Assembly: GCF_002906255.1 (NCBI RefSeq)
Contig: NZ_POTC01000003.1
Span: 62,001 to 126,000 of the forward strand
DNA: 64,000 bases
Direction: 5' to 3'
DNA from: Novacetimonas maltaceti
GTDB taxonomy: Bacteria; Pseudomonadota; Alphaproteobacteria; Acetobacterales; Acetobacteraceae
Shown here: positions 34,327 to 43,642 of the stretch, piece by piece
How positions within the stretch are numbered: position 1 is the first letter of the stretch
How the letters are laid out: each line of letters starts with the position of its first letter
Translations under genes and position numbers: made by a program
The notes under the pieces: generated by a model
Database searches by the model: none
The model's input: the letters and a program-made list of their open reading frames with translations, nothing else
What the model was told of the DNA's origin: nothing

Positions 34327-35259
34327 ATGACCCCGAATTCCCCTTCCGCCCTGCCCATCCTGACCGAAGGACAGGACCCGCGTTATGCGGATGTCGACCT
34401 GTGGCCCGTCTCCTCGGTCCTTGATGCGCTGGCGGAGTCACAGATGAGCGCGGTCGCCGCCGTGCGCGCCGCCGTCCCGGAACTGGAACGCGCGGTCAAT
34501 GCCGCCCTGCCCCGCCTTCTGGCGGGGGGGCGGCTGTTTTATGTCGGCGCGGGGACATCGGGCCGGATCGGCATGCAGGACGGCGTGGAACTGCTGCCCA
34601 CCTTCGGATGGGAACCCGACCGCCTTGTCCTGCTGCTGGCGGGGGGCAACGATGCGATCTATCAGGCTGCCGAGGGCGCGGAAGATCGCGAGGATGTCGC
34701 CCGCGCGGAAATCCTGGCCCATGATCCGGGGCCGAACGACGTGGTCATCGGCATCGCGGCCAGTGGTTCCACCCCCTATACCTGCGCCGCGATCGCGACC
34801 GCGCGCGCGGCCGGCAGCCTGACGATCGGCATTGCGTGCAATCCCTCGTGCCTGCTGCTGGGCGCGGCGGAGGTCGGCATTTCGATCGTGACAGGGCCGG
34901 AGGTCATTTCCGGTTCCACGCGCCTGAAGGCCGGGACCGCGCAGAAGGCCACCCTCAACCTGATTTCCACCACGCTGATGATCCGCATGGGCCACGCCTA
35001 TCGCGGGCAGATGGTGGACATGCGCGTCGTCAATGACAAGCTGCGCCGCCGGGCCTGCCGCATGGTGCAAAGCCTGACCACCAGCACGGCGGAACAGGCC
35101 ATGGAGGCGCTGAAGGCGACGGGGTTCAACGTCAAGCGTGCGGTCATGCTGCGCTGGGGCATTGCCGCGGACCGGATCGATCCCCTGCTGGCGGCGCATG
35201 ACGGCAACCTGCGCACGATCCAGGCGCAGATGGATGCGACGGGCAACAGGGAGGATTGA
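34327..35259 (+). CDS. murQ: N-acetylmuramic acid 6-phosphate etherase MurQ
   Basis: Cleaves the D-lactyl ether of MurNAc-6-phosphate, giving GlcNAc-6-phosphate and D-lactate, the committed step of MurNAc catabolism. At 310 residues it has the family length. SIS-domain motifs are FYVGAGTSGRIGMQD with the following acidic VELLPTF (catalytic Glu region), GIAASGSTPYT and the highly conserved EVISGSTRLKAGTAQKATLNLIST near residues 198-221. The first motif is slightly divergent from the usual TSGRLGVLDA. It lies 33 nt after the beta-lactamase-like gene, and its end overlaps the TTG of the gntR frame. Feeds NagA/NagB encoded at 38-41 kb. Confidence 0.94.
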   Translation: MTPNSPSALPILTEGQDPRYADVDLWPVSSVLDALAESQMSAVAAVRAAVPELERAVNAALPRLLAGGRLFYVGAGTSGRIGMQDGVELLPTFGWEPDRLVLLLAGGNDAIYQAAEGAEDREDVARAEILAHDPGPNDVVIGIAASGSTPYTCAAIATARAAGSLTIGIACNPSCLLLGAAEVGISIVTGPEVISGSTRLKAGTAQKATLNLISTTLMIRMGHAYRGQMVDMRVVNDKLRRRACRMVQSLTTSTAEQAMEALKATGFNVKRAVMLRWGIAADRIDPLLAAHDGNLRTIQAQMDATGNRED

Positions 35260-35264
35260 TCCGG

Positions 35265-36023
35265 GTGGAGCATCACGCACGGTTCGAGGATGCGCTGCGG
35301 CTTGATCCCGCCAGCCATATGCCGCTCTACCTCCAGTTGGAGGCACGGTTGCGGCACATGATCGAAAGCAGCCAGTTGCGGCGTGGGGACGCCATCCCGG
35401 CGGAGCGCGAACTGGCCAGCATGACCGGCGTTTCGCGCGTGACCGTGCGCAAGGCCATGGCCAAGCTGGTGCATGAAGGCCTCGTAGTCCAGAAGACCGG
35501 GGCCGGCACGTTCGTGTCGGGGCGTTTCAGCCAGCCGCTTTCGGAACTGAGCGGCTTTTCACAGGACATGCGTGCCCGCGGCTTCACCCCCGGTTCGCAC
35601 TGGCTGGACCGCCAGCACGCCATGGCCGGCCCGGACGAGGCCATGGCGCTTGGGGTCGCGCCGGGCACGCGCATTGTCCGCCTCAAGCGCATCCGCACCG
35701 CCAATGGCGAACCCATGGCGGTGGAAACCGCCATCGTGACGGCGCGCGACCTGCCTGATCCGTATCTGGTGCAGGACTCCTTCTATGCCGTGCTGCGGGC
35801 GCGCGGCCTCGTGGCGGTGCGCGCGCTGCAGCGCCTGCGCGCCGGACTGGCGACACAGCAGGAAGCCCTCTGGCTGCACCTGAAGCAGCCAGCGGCCATC
35901 CTGCAGATCGAACGTCGCGCATTCCTCGCCGATGGTCGCGTGCTGGAGGTCACATATTCCTCCTATCGCGCGGACATGTATGATTTCGTCGTGGAACTCA
36001 GGTCCTCCGACCCGACGCCATAA
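35265..36023 (+). CDS. GntR-family regulator, HutC subfamily (NagR/YvoA type)
   Basis: About 252 residues. N-terminal winged HTH: PLYLQLEARLRHMIES, AIPAERELASMTGVSRVTVRKAMAKLVHEGLVV (over about residues 20-75), with the wing KTGAGTFVSGR. The C-terminal UTRA domain runs from LSELSGFSQDMRARGFTPGS to the end, the effector fold that in NagR/YvoA binds GlcN-6-P or GlcNAc-6-P. GTG 35265 is preceded by GGGAGG at a 10-nt spacing; a TTG at 35256 would overlap the murQ stop. Third gene of the murQ operon, probably autoregulatory through the inverted repeat at 33019. The 3' end overlaps the convergent GH20 gene by 26 nt. Confidence 0.92.
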   Translation: MEHHARFEDALRLDPASHMPLYLQLEARLRHMIESSQLRRGDAIPAERELASMTGVSRVTVRKAMAKLVHEGLVVQKTGAGTFVSGRFSQPLSELSGFSQDMRARGFTPGSHWLDRQHAMAGPDEAMALGVAPGTRIVRLKRIRTANGEPMAVETAIVTARDLPDPYLVQDSFYAVLRARGLVAVRALQRLRAGLATQQEALWLHLKQPAAILQIERRAFLADGRVLEVTYSSYRADMYDFVVELRSSDPTP

Positions 36024-38079
36024 GGGCTTCGATCCCTGGGACGATCTCCTGCACGAGGTCGGCAGGCGGCTGCGCCAGGGTATGCGCCGCCCCTGTCGTG
36101 GCGGAGGCCGCGACCTGCTGGCGGGCCAGCGCGATTGCATGGCGCGCACTGTCGCGCCAGCCATGCTCCCCCCCGTCAAGCGCGGCAAGCCCCGCACGTG
36201 CGAGTGCCGCCAGTTCGGCCGAAACCGGCAGCAGCGGTTGCAGCACCGGATACTGCGCCACCAGGCGCACCATCGCCACATCATTGTCACGCCAGGCCAC
36301 AAGGCGTGCGCGCAGGTCGGGTTTCAGCGCATGCTGCCCCGCAAGGTAGGCGCGGACATCGCGATTGAACGCCTGCGCGGCAAAACTGTCGGGTGCGGCG
36401 ATATCCGCGGGCGTATCGAACTGCTGCTGCGTGATCGGCACCTTGTGCAGATACTGCCAGGCCTGATGGTTGCGGGCGTAATTGCGCACCGGCCCCGTCA
36501 CCGACAGCAGCGACAGCAGCGGTTGCGGATCGGCCGGGGCAAGGCGGGCAGCCATGCGGTACGTGTTCGCCTGCGCCCGGTTGCCCAGAACCTGCAGTTC
36601 GTTCTGGATGGCCGGCAGGCGCGCTTCCATGCTGTCGGGATCGCGCACGTCCTGCGGGGACCAGAACCGCTCCGCAATCGCGGCCGTGCGGGGCCATAGC
36701 CGGGCGTCGAGCATTTCTTCCGTCACGGTTTCGGTCCACAGCGCCGCCTCCGCCCCGATGACCTGCCTTTTCTGGCTGTCGGACAGCGTATCCGCCGGGT
36801 CCACGCGGTAATGCTCCGCCGCGGGTTGCAACAGGTCGAGGTAATAACCCGCCGACACCACGACAGGATGGCCCGCCGACGCGGCGGAGGCCGCATATTT
36901 CGGCCCGCGCCACGCCTCGACCATCACGCCTTGCGGCACCGGGGCCTCGCTGACTTCGTCCCAGCCCATCATGACCTTGCCATCATGTTCCAGCATGCGG
37001 GCGATGCGCGCGGTGAACGCCGCCTGCAACGCCTTCGGATCGGCATAGCCATGCGCCTTCATGTAGGCGGCGATACGGGGGTTCTGCGTCCATTGCCACC
37101 CGCGCACCTCGTCCCCGCCCGCATGGAAATAGGCGTCGGGGAACAGGCCCGCCATTTCATGATACAGGCGGCGCAGGAAAACATAGGTTTCGGGACGGGT
37201 CGGATCGAACGCATCAACATAGACCTGCCTTTGATCCATTGCGTCGGGCGTCTGGGCCGCATACTGCGGATAGGCCGTCAGCAGGGCGAAGGAATGGCCC
37301 GGCGTGTCGAATTCGGGCACGACGCGGATCGCCCGTTCCGCCGCATAGGCCACAAGGGCGCGGATCTGCTTTTGCGTGTAATATTCCCCCCGCGCCGCCA
37401 CTTTCTGGATGCGCGGATAGCGATGGCTTTCCACCCGGAATGACTGCCCGTCAGAAAGGTGGAGGTGCAGGACATTGAGCCTGGCCAACTCCATCGCGTC
37501 GATCTGGCGCTCCAGCGTCGCGGGCGTCATGAAATGGCGGCTGACATCGATCAGGAGTCCACGCCACGCAAAACGTGGCCGGTCATCAATCACGGCGGCG
37601 TCGAGCACGGGGCCATCCGCCGTATGGTCCACCAGTTGCAGCAGCGTGGCCAGACCACGGATCACGCCTGCGGGGCCGTCCGCCGACAACCGGACGCCAG
37701 TGTCATCCACCTGCAGGCGATAATGCTCCCGCATGTCCACCGACAGCATGCGCGGGTCACGCGCCATGCAGTCGACCTGAAGCTGCAGCGGGGCGACAGG
37801 GCCGTATTCCGGGGCATAGGCCCGCCCCGAAAGCACCTCCAGACGCTTCTCAAACCGTTCCACGGCATGATCGAGCAGCGGGGAACGCTGGCCCTGCCAT
37901 GTGACCTCCACCCGCCCCGTCAGCGCGACGGGACGGGCGCCAGGAACATAGGATGCGGGCATCGGCATGAGCGCGGGTGCCCCCGCCGCAACGCCGGAGG
38001 CCACACCGGATGCTGCAAGCATCGCAGCGGCAAGGAGTGCGTGGCGCATATGCGAAAAAGCCAATATCCGTTCCCCCAT
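35998..38079 (-). CDS. GH20 beta-N-acetylhexosaminidase (first of two), exported
   Basis: A 693-residue glycoside hydrolase family 20 enzyme that releases terminal beta-GlcNAc by substrate-assisted catalysis. It has a signal peptide (MRHALLAAAMLAASGVASG), an N-terminal GH20b domain with DGPAGVIRGLATLLQL, and the TIM barrel from PRFAWRGLLIDVSRHF. The catalytic Asp-Glu pair is in HAGGDEV (Asp323, Glu324), with VVPEFDTPGHS and MMGWDEVSE also typical. ATG 38049 is an alternative start that fits the signal peptide better. It is the last gene of the leftward TonB-receptor operon, 17 nt after nagA. Acts in the periplasm on chitooligosaccharides or peptidoglycan GlcNAc. Confidence 0.94.
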   Translation of the reverse strand: MGERILAFSHMRHALLAAAMLAASGVASGVAAGAPALMPMPASYVPGARPVALTGRVEVTWQGQRSPLLDHAVERFEKRLEVLSGRAYAPEYGPVAPLQLQVDCMARDPRMLSVDMREHYRLQVDDTGVRLSADGPAGVIRGLATLLQLVDHTADGPVLDAAVIDDRPRFAWRGLLIDVSRHFMTPATLERQIDAMELARLNVLHLHLSDGQSFRVESHRYPRIQKVAARGEYYTQKQIRALVAYAAERAIRVVPEFDTPGHSFALLTAYPQYAAQTPDAMDQRQVYVDAFDPTRPETYVFLRRLYHEMAGLFPDAYFHAGGDEVRGWQWTQNPRIAAYMKAHGYADPKALQAAFTARIARMLEHDGKVMMGWDEVSEAPVPQGVMVEAWRGPKYAASAASAGHPVVVSAGYYLDLLQPAAEHYRVDPADTLSDSQKRQVIGAEAALWTETVTEEMLDARLWPRTAAIAERFWSPQDVRDPDSMEARLPAIQNELQVLGNRAQANTYRMAARLAPADPQPLLSLLSVTGPVRNYARNHQAWQYLHKVPITQQQFDTPADIAAPDSFAAQAFNRDVRAYLAGQHALKPDLRARLVAWRDNDVAMVRLVAQYPVLQPLLPVSAELAALARAGLAALDGGEHGWRDSARHAIALARQQVAASATTGAAHTLAQPPADLVQEIVPGIEALMASGRRT

Positions 38080-38096
38080 GCGGCGCGGCCCGCCGA

Positions 38097-39200
38097 TCAG
38101 TGCAGGCGCCGGCCGCCCACCCAGACCTCTTCGATCTGCAATGCACTGTTCATGACCACAAAGTCCGCACGGTACCCGCTTGCCAGATGGCCACGGTCAT
38201 GCAGCCCCAGATACCGCGCGGCGTTGGTGCTGACGAGGGCGGCGGCATCGGGCAGGGACATGCCCGCCCCGACCGCGTTGCGCACGGCCGCGTCGAGCGT
38301 CAGGACACTGCCCGCCAGCGATCCGTTATCCAGCCGCGCCACGCCATCCCTGATATGCACGGTCTGCCCCCCCAACTGGCTGACCCCGTCGCCACCGCCG
38401 GTCCCGCGCATGGCGTCGGTCACGAACAGCAGGCGCGATCCCATGACGCGATGCGCCAGGCGGAAGGTGGCGGGATGGACATGATGGGTGTCGAAAATCA
38501 TCTCGGCATAGGCAACGTCACTGCACATCAGCGCCGTGACCGGGCCGGGACGGCGGCTTTCGATCGGGGCCATCGCGTTGAACAGGTGCGTGGCGCCAGC
38601 CACCCCGCCCGCCGCGCAGATACGGCAGATCGCACGCTCCGCCCCATCATGATCGGTGACCGTGTGCCCCAGGCTGACGCGCACGCCGGCACGGGCAAAG
38701 GCCTCCATCGCGGTCTGCGCGTGCTCCAGTTCCGGGGCAAGGGTCACGACCCGCACCACCCCGGTGGCGATCGCGTCCGCGACATGCTCCGGGTCGGGGG
38801 CGATCGCGAAGGGCGGCTGCGCGCCAAGGCGATGGGGACTGACGAACGGCCCCTCCAGATGCGCGCCATGGACGACAGGACCATCGGGGATCCCCTCGCG
38901 GCAGACTTCCGCCACGGCGTTGAGGGCCTCCATCACATCGGCCCAGGGGCGCGTGATGGTGGTGGGCAGGATGGTCGTGGTGCCATGCGCCATGTGAAAG
39001 CGCGACAGGCGGTGGATGGCGTCCACGCCGTCCATCGTATCCGCCCCGTCCCCGCCATGCACATGGCCGTCGATGAAGCCGGGCAGGATATAGCGTTCGG
39101 GGGCATCCGCGCTGGGCGTGATCTCGCCGATCAGGCCGTCAAAGGACATCGACGCGCCGATGATCCGGTCCGCAAGGACAAGCTGGCCACTGATATTCAT
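38097..39200 (-). CDS. nagA: N-acetylglucosamine-6-phosphate deacetylase NagA
   Basis: Removes the acetyl group of GlcNAc-6-phosphate to give GlcN-6-phosphate. The 367-residue amidohydrolase shows the first metal motif DGHVHGG (near residue 45), the metal glutamate in GAHLEGPF (Glu116), histidines in SLGHT and GATHLFNAM, and the catalytic aspartate in FVTDAMRGTG. N- and C-terminal beta-sandwich strands are present. It accepts product both from MurQ (from MurNAc) and from GlcNAc kinase, so it is where the two branches join. It follows the BadF-type kinase by 49 nt in the same operon. Confidence 0.95.
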   Translation of the reverse strand: MNISGQLVLADRIIGASMSFDGLIGEITPSADAPERYILPGFIDGHVHGGDGADTMDGVDAIHRLSRFHMAHGTTTILPTTITRPWADVMEALNAVAEVCREGIPDGPVVHGAHLEGPFVSPHRLGAQPPFAIAPDPEHVADAIATGVVRVVTLAPELEHAQTAMEAFARAGVRVSLGHTVTDHDGAERAICRICAAGGVAGATHLFNAMAPIESRRPGPVTALMCSDVAYAEMIFDTHHVHPATFRLAHRVMGSRLLFVTDAMRGTGGGDGVSQLGGQTVHIRDGVARLDNGSLAGSVLTLDAAVRNAVGAGMSLPDAAALVSTNAARYLGLHDRGHLASGYRADFVVMNSALQIEEVWVGGRRLH

Positions 39201-39249
39201 GGGTTACGTCCGATCATAAGTCTCATCCGTCTCTGGCTCCGTGCCGGGG

Positions 39250-40218
39250 TCAGTCCTGCGACAGGCCGGTGCGCAGCCGTTCCAGCCATGCCGCGTCGAC
39301 CTTCCACCCCGCAAGCCGCGCCGCACGCATCGCCCCGCCCCCTATGGCGGAAAACCGTGGGGCGCACGGCGCCTCCCCGACCAGGCGGGTCACGGTCCCG
39401 ATCACGGTCCGGCTGAGGAATACACTGCCACTATGGCTCCACGGCAGGGGCTGCCCCAGGCGCGCGCGCGCGGTCTGGACCTGCGCGGCAAGGAAACCGG
39501 CCGCGCGCTCCAGGATCTCCACCGCATCGACGCAGCCTTCATCGGCAAGGCGGTTGACCTCGTGCGCCAGTGCCGCGATGGCCGAACGGGGATGGTCCTG
39601 GACGCGCTGCCATTCCAGCAGCGCCTCCCCGGCCAGTTCGGGATCAACAGGCAGACCAAGCGCCCGCAGGATCAGGTTCGCGAACGCGGCCCCGTCAGGA
39701 TGGCGGGTGTCAAGGTAATGCACCACCTTCCCCAGCGCCTCGCACCCGATCCAGTAGCCGCTTCCCTGATCGCCCAGCATGAAGCCCCATCCCCCGATCC
39801 GCAGGGGGGGATGGCGGCGGTCCTCCGCCCAGATGACAGAACCGGTCCCCGCAAGGGCAAGGATGCCCGGCCCGTCGGCAAACGCGCCGATGCAGGCGAT
39901 CTCTACATCCGAACACATCACGATGCCCACATCCGGGCCAAGGGCGTCGCGAATGACCTCATCCTGTATGCGCGAGGACGGGCGCAGGGCGCTGTAGCCC
40001 GCAAGCCCGATGGTCGCCGCACGCAGGGGGACCGGACTGACATCATGCAGCAGGTCCGTCAGCGTCTGCGCCCAGTCCGCCTTGTCATACGGGTTGCTGC
40101 CGCCCGCATGGCGACGTTCCAGCACGCGGCCATCCGGGGCGACAACGACGGCGCGGGTGCGGGTGCCCCCACCATCAACCGCAAGAATTGCCTCGTCCGT
40201 CACGTCATCTCGTCCCAT
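39250..40218 (-). CDS. BadF/BcrA-type sugar kinase, candidate MurNAc or GlcNAc kinase
   Basis: A 322-residue ASKHA-fold kinase of the BadF/BadG/BcrA/BcrD ATPase family, which includes eukaryote-type GlcNAc kinase and Clostridium MurK. The phosphate-1 loop is AILAVDGGGTRTRAVV; the catalytic aspartate lies in VMCSDVEIACIGA; ALAGTGSVIW is the phosphate-2 loop and IGGWGFMLGDQGSGYWIG is typical of the family. A GTG at 40203 (VTDEAIL) is an alternative start with GGGACGAGA before it. Because a separate ROK kinase is encoded at 46.5 kb, this one may phosphorylate MurNAc to supply MurQ. Substrate assignment is inference. Confidence 0.85.
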   Translation of the reverse strand: MGRDDVTDEAILAVDGGGTRTRAVVVAPDGRVLERRHAGGSNPYDKADWAQTLTDLLHDVSPVPLRAATIGLAGYSALRPSSRIQDEVIRDALGPDVGIVMCSDVEIACIGAFADGPGILALAGTGSVIWAEDRRHPPLRIGGWGFMLGDQGSGYWIGCEALGKVVHYLDTRHPDGAAFANLILRALGLPVDPELAGEALLEWQRVQDHPRSAIAALAHEVNRLADEGCVDAVEILERAAGFLAAQVQTARARLGQPLPWSHSGSVFLSRTVIGTVTRLVGEAPCAPRFSAIGGGAMRAARLAGWKVDAAWLERLRTGLSQD

Positions 40219-40248
40219 GCAGATACCGCATCGTCCCGACCCGTCCCA

Positions 40249-41040
40249 TCAGGACAGCAGCGCCTTGAGTTCAGGGTCATGCTGCATCAGATATTCGATA
40301 TACGGGCGGCAGGAAAGGTTGGCGGCCGCCGCCTCGTCCACGATCACGAGGCAGTCGGGATGCATCTGCAGGATGGTCGCGCTGATGCCCGCCGTCACCG
40401 GTCCCTCGATCACGCGAGCGAGGATCCCGGCCTTGGTCGCCCCGGTCACGACCATCAGCGTGCGCCGGGCGTCGGCGATGGTGCCCACCCCCATCGTCAC
40501 CGCGTGATGGGGCACCTGCTCCAGATCGTCATCGAACATGCCTACGTTCTGCCGCCGCGTCGCGGGGTCCAGTGTCACGAGGCGGGTGCGCGACGTCAGG
40601 GAGGACAGGGGTTCGTTAAAGCCGATATGACCATTCTCCCCCAGGCCAAGAAGCTGCAGCCCCAGTCCGCCACTGTCGCGCATGGCCTTTTCATACGCCG
40701 CGCACTGCGCCTGCATGTCGGTGGCCATGCCGTCGGGCACATGCGTGGCATCCAGCGGCACATTCACCCGGGAGAACAGGTGCGTGTTCATGTACGTGCG
40801 GTACGAACGCGGCGATGTCGGTGCGATGCCGACATATTCATCGAGGTTGAACGTCCGGCATGCCGAGAAATCCAGCCCACCGTCCCGATGCGCCTTCACC
40901 AGATGGCCATACACCGCCTCCATCGTGCGACCGGTCGCCAGCCCCAGCGCGATATCGGGCCTGGCACGCAGGGCCTGTTCAATGACACGTGCTGTCAGCG
41001 CGGTGGCGCGTTCGGCAGTCGGACAGATAACAACCTTCAT
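40249..41040 (-). CDS. nagB: Glucosamine-6-phosphate deaminase NagB
   Basis: Converts GlcN-6-phosphate to fructose-6-phosphate and ammonia, the last step of amino-sugar catabolism. The 263-residue length and motifs match: GLATGRTMEAVYGHLV (phosphate binding), TFNLDEYVGIAP (general-base aspartate region), GLGENGHIGFNEP (active-site histidine/glutamate) and TMGVGTIADARRTLMVVTG. ATG 41040 is chosen because GGAG lies 9 nt upstream; the frame runs on to 41478 through the neighbouring gene as a shadow. It starts 31 nt after the TIM-barrel-like gene in the operon. Confidence 0.95.
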   Translation of the reverse strand: MKVVICPTAERATALTARVIEQALRARPDIALGLATGRTMEAVYGHLVKAHRDGGLDFSACRTFNLDEYVGIAPTSPRSYRTYMNTHLFSRVNVPLDATHVPDGMATDMQAQCAAYEKAMRDSGGLGLQLLGLGENGHIGFNEPLSSLTSRTRLVTLDPATRRQNVGMFDDDLEQVPHHAVTMGVGTIADARRTLMVVTGATKAGILARVIEGPVTAGISATILQMHPDCLVIVDEAAAANLSCRPYIEYLMQHDPELKALLS

Positions 41041-41071
41041 GATATTCTCCAGTTCCGGCGCGCGGGCGCCG

Positions 41072-42274
41072 CTATCCCCGCCCCGCAAAAGGGGCGGCCA
41101 GGCCATCGAGTGCCCGATATATCCAGTTGAGGTTTTCCCGGCGCAGATGACCGAAATTGTAAAAGGCGAACTCCCGCACGCCACGGCGCGACAGTGAGTC
41201 GACCTGTGCAACAAAGGCCCCGGCATCGGGGAAATCGCACGGGGCCGGACGCAGGACCGGACGCAGGGGGCGATCGGCGGGGACGATTTCGCGGACATCG
41301 TCGAAACGCGCCTGTATGGCCTGCGTATCGCGGCCATACAGGCAGACCTCCAGCCCGTCACACACATGCGACAGGGCCTCAAGGTCACTGCCCTCGACCC
41401 AGGAGCGGACCGGGTTGGCCTGCACCGACGCAATGACATGGAGCGTCGCATCACCCGCGACCGCATCACGGATGTCACGCACCAGTGACGTCACCTGCCC
41501 GCAGCGCCAGCGCAGGAAATCACGCAGCGCATCATCCCCCAGCACCGCGTGCACCAGCCTGTCCCCTCCTTCCGCAGCCGTCCCGTCACACGCGCGCGCC
41601 ATGTAGGAAGACAGGTGCCCGCGCACGCGCTGGCGCAATCCCGCCGCATCCACGCCCGCACGCGTCGCCCCGTCCATGCACGCATCACAGAAACACAGGC
41701 CCAGCAGCGTATCAGGCCATGCGTTGGGGGACAGGAGGCTCATTTCATGGTGGAACCCGTGATGGAACGGCTGCCATCCCGGGGTTTCGAGGATGAGGTC
41801 ATCAACATACGGGTGCGCCGCGATATCGCGGCACAGGGCAACGCCATAGGCCCGCACGTCCGCGTTCGACGGACACAGGCTGTAGGGATAGCAGTCCCCG
41901 AACGCATTATGGCACGCAGCCTGCGGATGGCGCGTGCCAAGGGCGGTATTGTGAAACAGGACCGTCCACGCCGAAATGGCCAGGCCATGGTCATGCAATG
42001 TCCGCAGCATGTCCACCGCCGGCATCCGTTCGGCCATGATGGGCCTGATGGCCCCGTACCCGCCGGGATCGGTCGGTACGTAGACAGCCCCGTCCTGCGG
42101 AAAATATACCCGTGCGTCCCTGCCGTGGGGACGCAGGAATTTTCCCGTATGGTAGGCCGTGGCCATGCACAGCCTGCCGATCCCGAGCGCCTTCAGCCCG
42201 GCGGCGAAACCGGGCAGGTCGTCGTGGTCCATGATGTCCCACGGATAGATGTACAATCCGTGACCGGACGTCAT
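41072..42274 (-). CDS. Unrecognised cytoplasmic protein, TIM-barrel glycoside-hydrolase-like
   Basis: A 400-residue protein that I cannot assign to a named family. The start GLYIYPWDI, then LGIGRLCMATAYHTGKFL, LAISAWTVLFHN and YVDDLILETPGW (Glu163) has the alternating strand-helix order of a TIM barrel; the type resembles unclassified glycosidase-like proteins. A cysteine cluster LCFCDACM (Cys194, 196, 199) may bind metal. There is no signal peptide or membrane segment, so it acts in the cytoplasm. Its ATG overlaps the permease stop by 4 nt and nagB follows by 31 nt, so it is tightly bound to amino-sugar uptake. It may hydrolyse an imported disaccharide or modified sugar. Function unknown. 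Confidence 0.85.
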   Translation of the reverse strand: MTSGHGLYIYPWDIMDHDDLPGFAAGLKALGIGRLCMATAYHTGKFLRPHGRDARVYFPQDGAVYVPTDPGGYGAIRPIMAERMPAVDMLRTLHDHGLAISAWTVLFHNTALGTRHPQAACHNAFGDCYPYSLCPSNADVRAYGVALCRDIAAHPYVDDLILETPGWQPFHHGFHHEMSLLSPNAWPDTLLGLCFCDACMDGATRAGVDAAGLRQRVRGHLSSYMARACDGTAAEGGDRLVHAVLGDDALRDFLRWRCGQVTSLVRDIRDAVAGDATLHVIASVQANPVRSWVEGSDLEALSHVCDGLEVCLYGRDTQAIQARFDDVREIVPADRPLRPVLRPAPCDFPDAGAFVAQVDSLSRRGVREFAFYNFGHLRRENLNWIYRALDGLAAPFAGRG

Positions 42275-43584
42275 GACTCGACCATCATCACCGGGACCGG
42301 GCGCGACCGGTTCCGTCGCTGGATGAGGATATTATACAGCACGATCAGGCCATATGACGGCGCCATCAGCACGACAAAGGCGCTCTGCACCCCCAGCACC
42401 GGCATGAACTGCACGAACAGCTGCGGCAGGACCGCCCCCCCCGAAAACGCCATGACCAGAAGTGCTGTCGCCTGCGCGCCGCGTTCCTCCACATCACGGA
42501 TGACAATGGGAAACAGCGAAGGCAGGATCATGGAATTGGCGAAACCGAACAGCGCGACACACATGACCGAGACATAACCCTGCGTCAGCCATGTCAGCAC
42601 GCACAGCACCAGGCCGCAGATTGCCGACAGACCGAGGTAGCGTTCCTGGGAAAAGACACGCGGCACGAGGAACATGCCCAGTATGTATCCCGCCATCATC
42701 GCCGCCAGCGTCAGCGAGGTAAAGAACTTCGTCTGGTCCAGCGGCAGGCCGAGGCTTGCGCCGTACGCCCCGATGGCATCACCGGCCATGACCTCGGTCC
42801 CGACATAGACAAACATGCACACGACACCAAGCCACAGGTAGGTCGGCCCACGGGACGCGGACTGCCCTGCCGACGGCGGCGGCGGCGCGGCCTGCGTGCT
42901 CCCGGCAATATCGATCTCCGGCAGGGAAGAGCGCGCAAGCCCCACCGCCGTCACAAGGAGGATGGCCGCCATGACGAGGTAGGGCACCTGCACCGCATGG
43001 GCGAACTGATCAAGGATATGGTCACGCGCGGCGGCATCCGGCGCGGCCTTCACCCGTGATGCGATATCATTGATGTTACGCATCACCAGCATGGCCAGGA
43101 CAATCGGGGCGGCAATGCCCGCCAGCTTGTTCGCCACCCCCATGATCGCGATCCGCTGCGCCGCCTTTTCCGTGGGGCCGAGCAAGGTCACATACGGATT
43201 GATCGTGATCTGGAGCAGCGACAGCCCCGCCCCGATCACGAACAGTCCGGACAGCGCGCCCGGATACCACCGCATGCTGACGCATTCACCAAAAATTGCA
43301 ATTCCCACGGCCATGATGACCAGCGCCACCACAAGGCCGCTGCGCAGGCCGGTCTTCTGCGCCAGCAGGGTCGCGGGCAGCGGAAACAGCAGGTAGGAAA
43401 GATAGAAACACATCGGCACGAGGAACGCACTGACGGTACTCAGATTGAACGCCACCTGAACAAAGGTGATCAGGGGGCCATTAAGCCACGTCACAAACCC
43501 GATAATGAAAAACAGACACGCAATGACGATGATCGGTCGCCAGCCATAGGCTCCAGCCGGGCTTTCGGGATGTGGTGCGGACAA
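42271..43584 (-). CDS. MFS sugar permease of the FHS (FucP/NagP) family
   Basis: A 437-residue inner-membrane proton symporter with 12 hydrophobic segments. FHS landmarks are FFIIGFVTWLNGPLITF, LLFPLPATLLAQKTGLR, LLQITINPYVTLLGP and FGFANSMILPSLFPI; the ITINPYVTLLGP block is typical of NagP and related GlcNAc carriers. TTG 43584 is chosen as start since a near-perfect AAGGAGG lies 5 nt upstream; the frame before it to 43692 has no family resemblance. It lies 58 nt downstream of the TonB receptor and overlaps the next gene by 4 nt. It likely imports GlcNAc or a related sugar from the periplasm. Confidence 0.92.
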   Translation of the reverse strand: MSAPHPESPAGAYGWRPIIVIACLFFIIGFVTWLNGPLITFVQVAFNLSTVSAFLVPMCFYLSYLLFPLPATLLAQKTGLRSGLVVALVIMAVGIAIFGECVSMRWYPGALSGLFVIGAGLSLLQITINPYVTLLGPTEKAAQRIAIMGVANKLAGIAAPIVLAMLVMRNINDIASRVKAAPDAAARDHILDQFAHAVQVPYLVMAAILLVTAVGLARSSLPEIDIAGSTQAAPPPPSAGQSASRGPTYLWLGVVCMFVYVGTEVMAGDAIGAYGASLGLPLDQTKFFTSLTLAAMMAGYILGMFLVPRVFSQERYLGLSAICGLVLCVLTWLTQGYVSVMCVALFGFANSMILPSLFPIVIRDVEERGAQATALLVMAFSGGAVLPQLFVQFMPVLGVQSAFVVLMAPSYGLIVLYNILIQRRNRSRPVPVMMVES

Positions 43585-43642
43585 CGAATCCTCCTTGGCC
43601 CGACAGCGGCGACAGCATGGCTGCCGCCACGACAGGCAGTTA

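Noticed and set aside
41041-41478. 146-codon upstream extension of nagB
   Set aside because: Lies inside the TIM-barrel-like gene and has no resemblance to NagB, which starts at 41040 with its own ribosome site.
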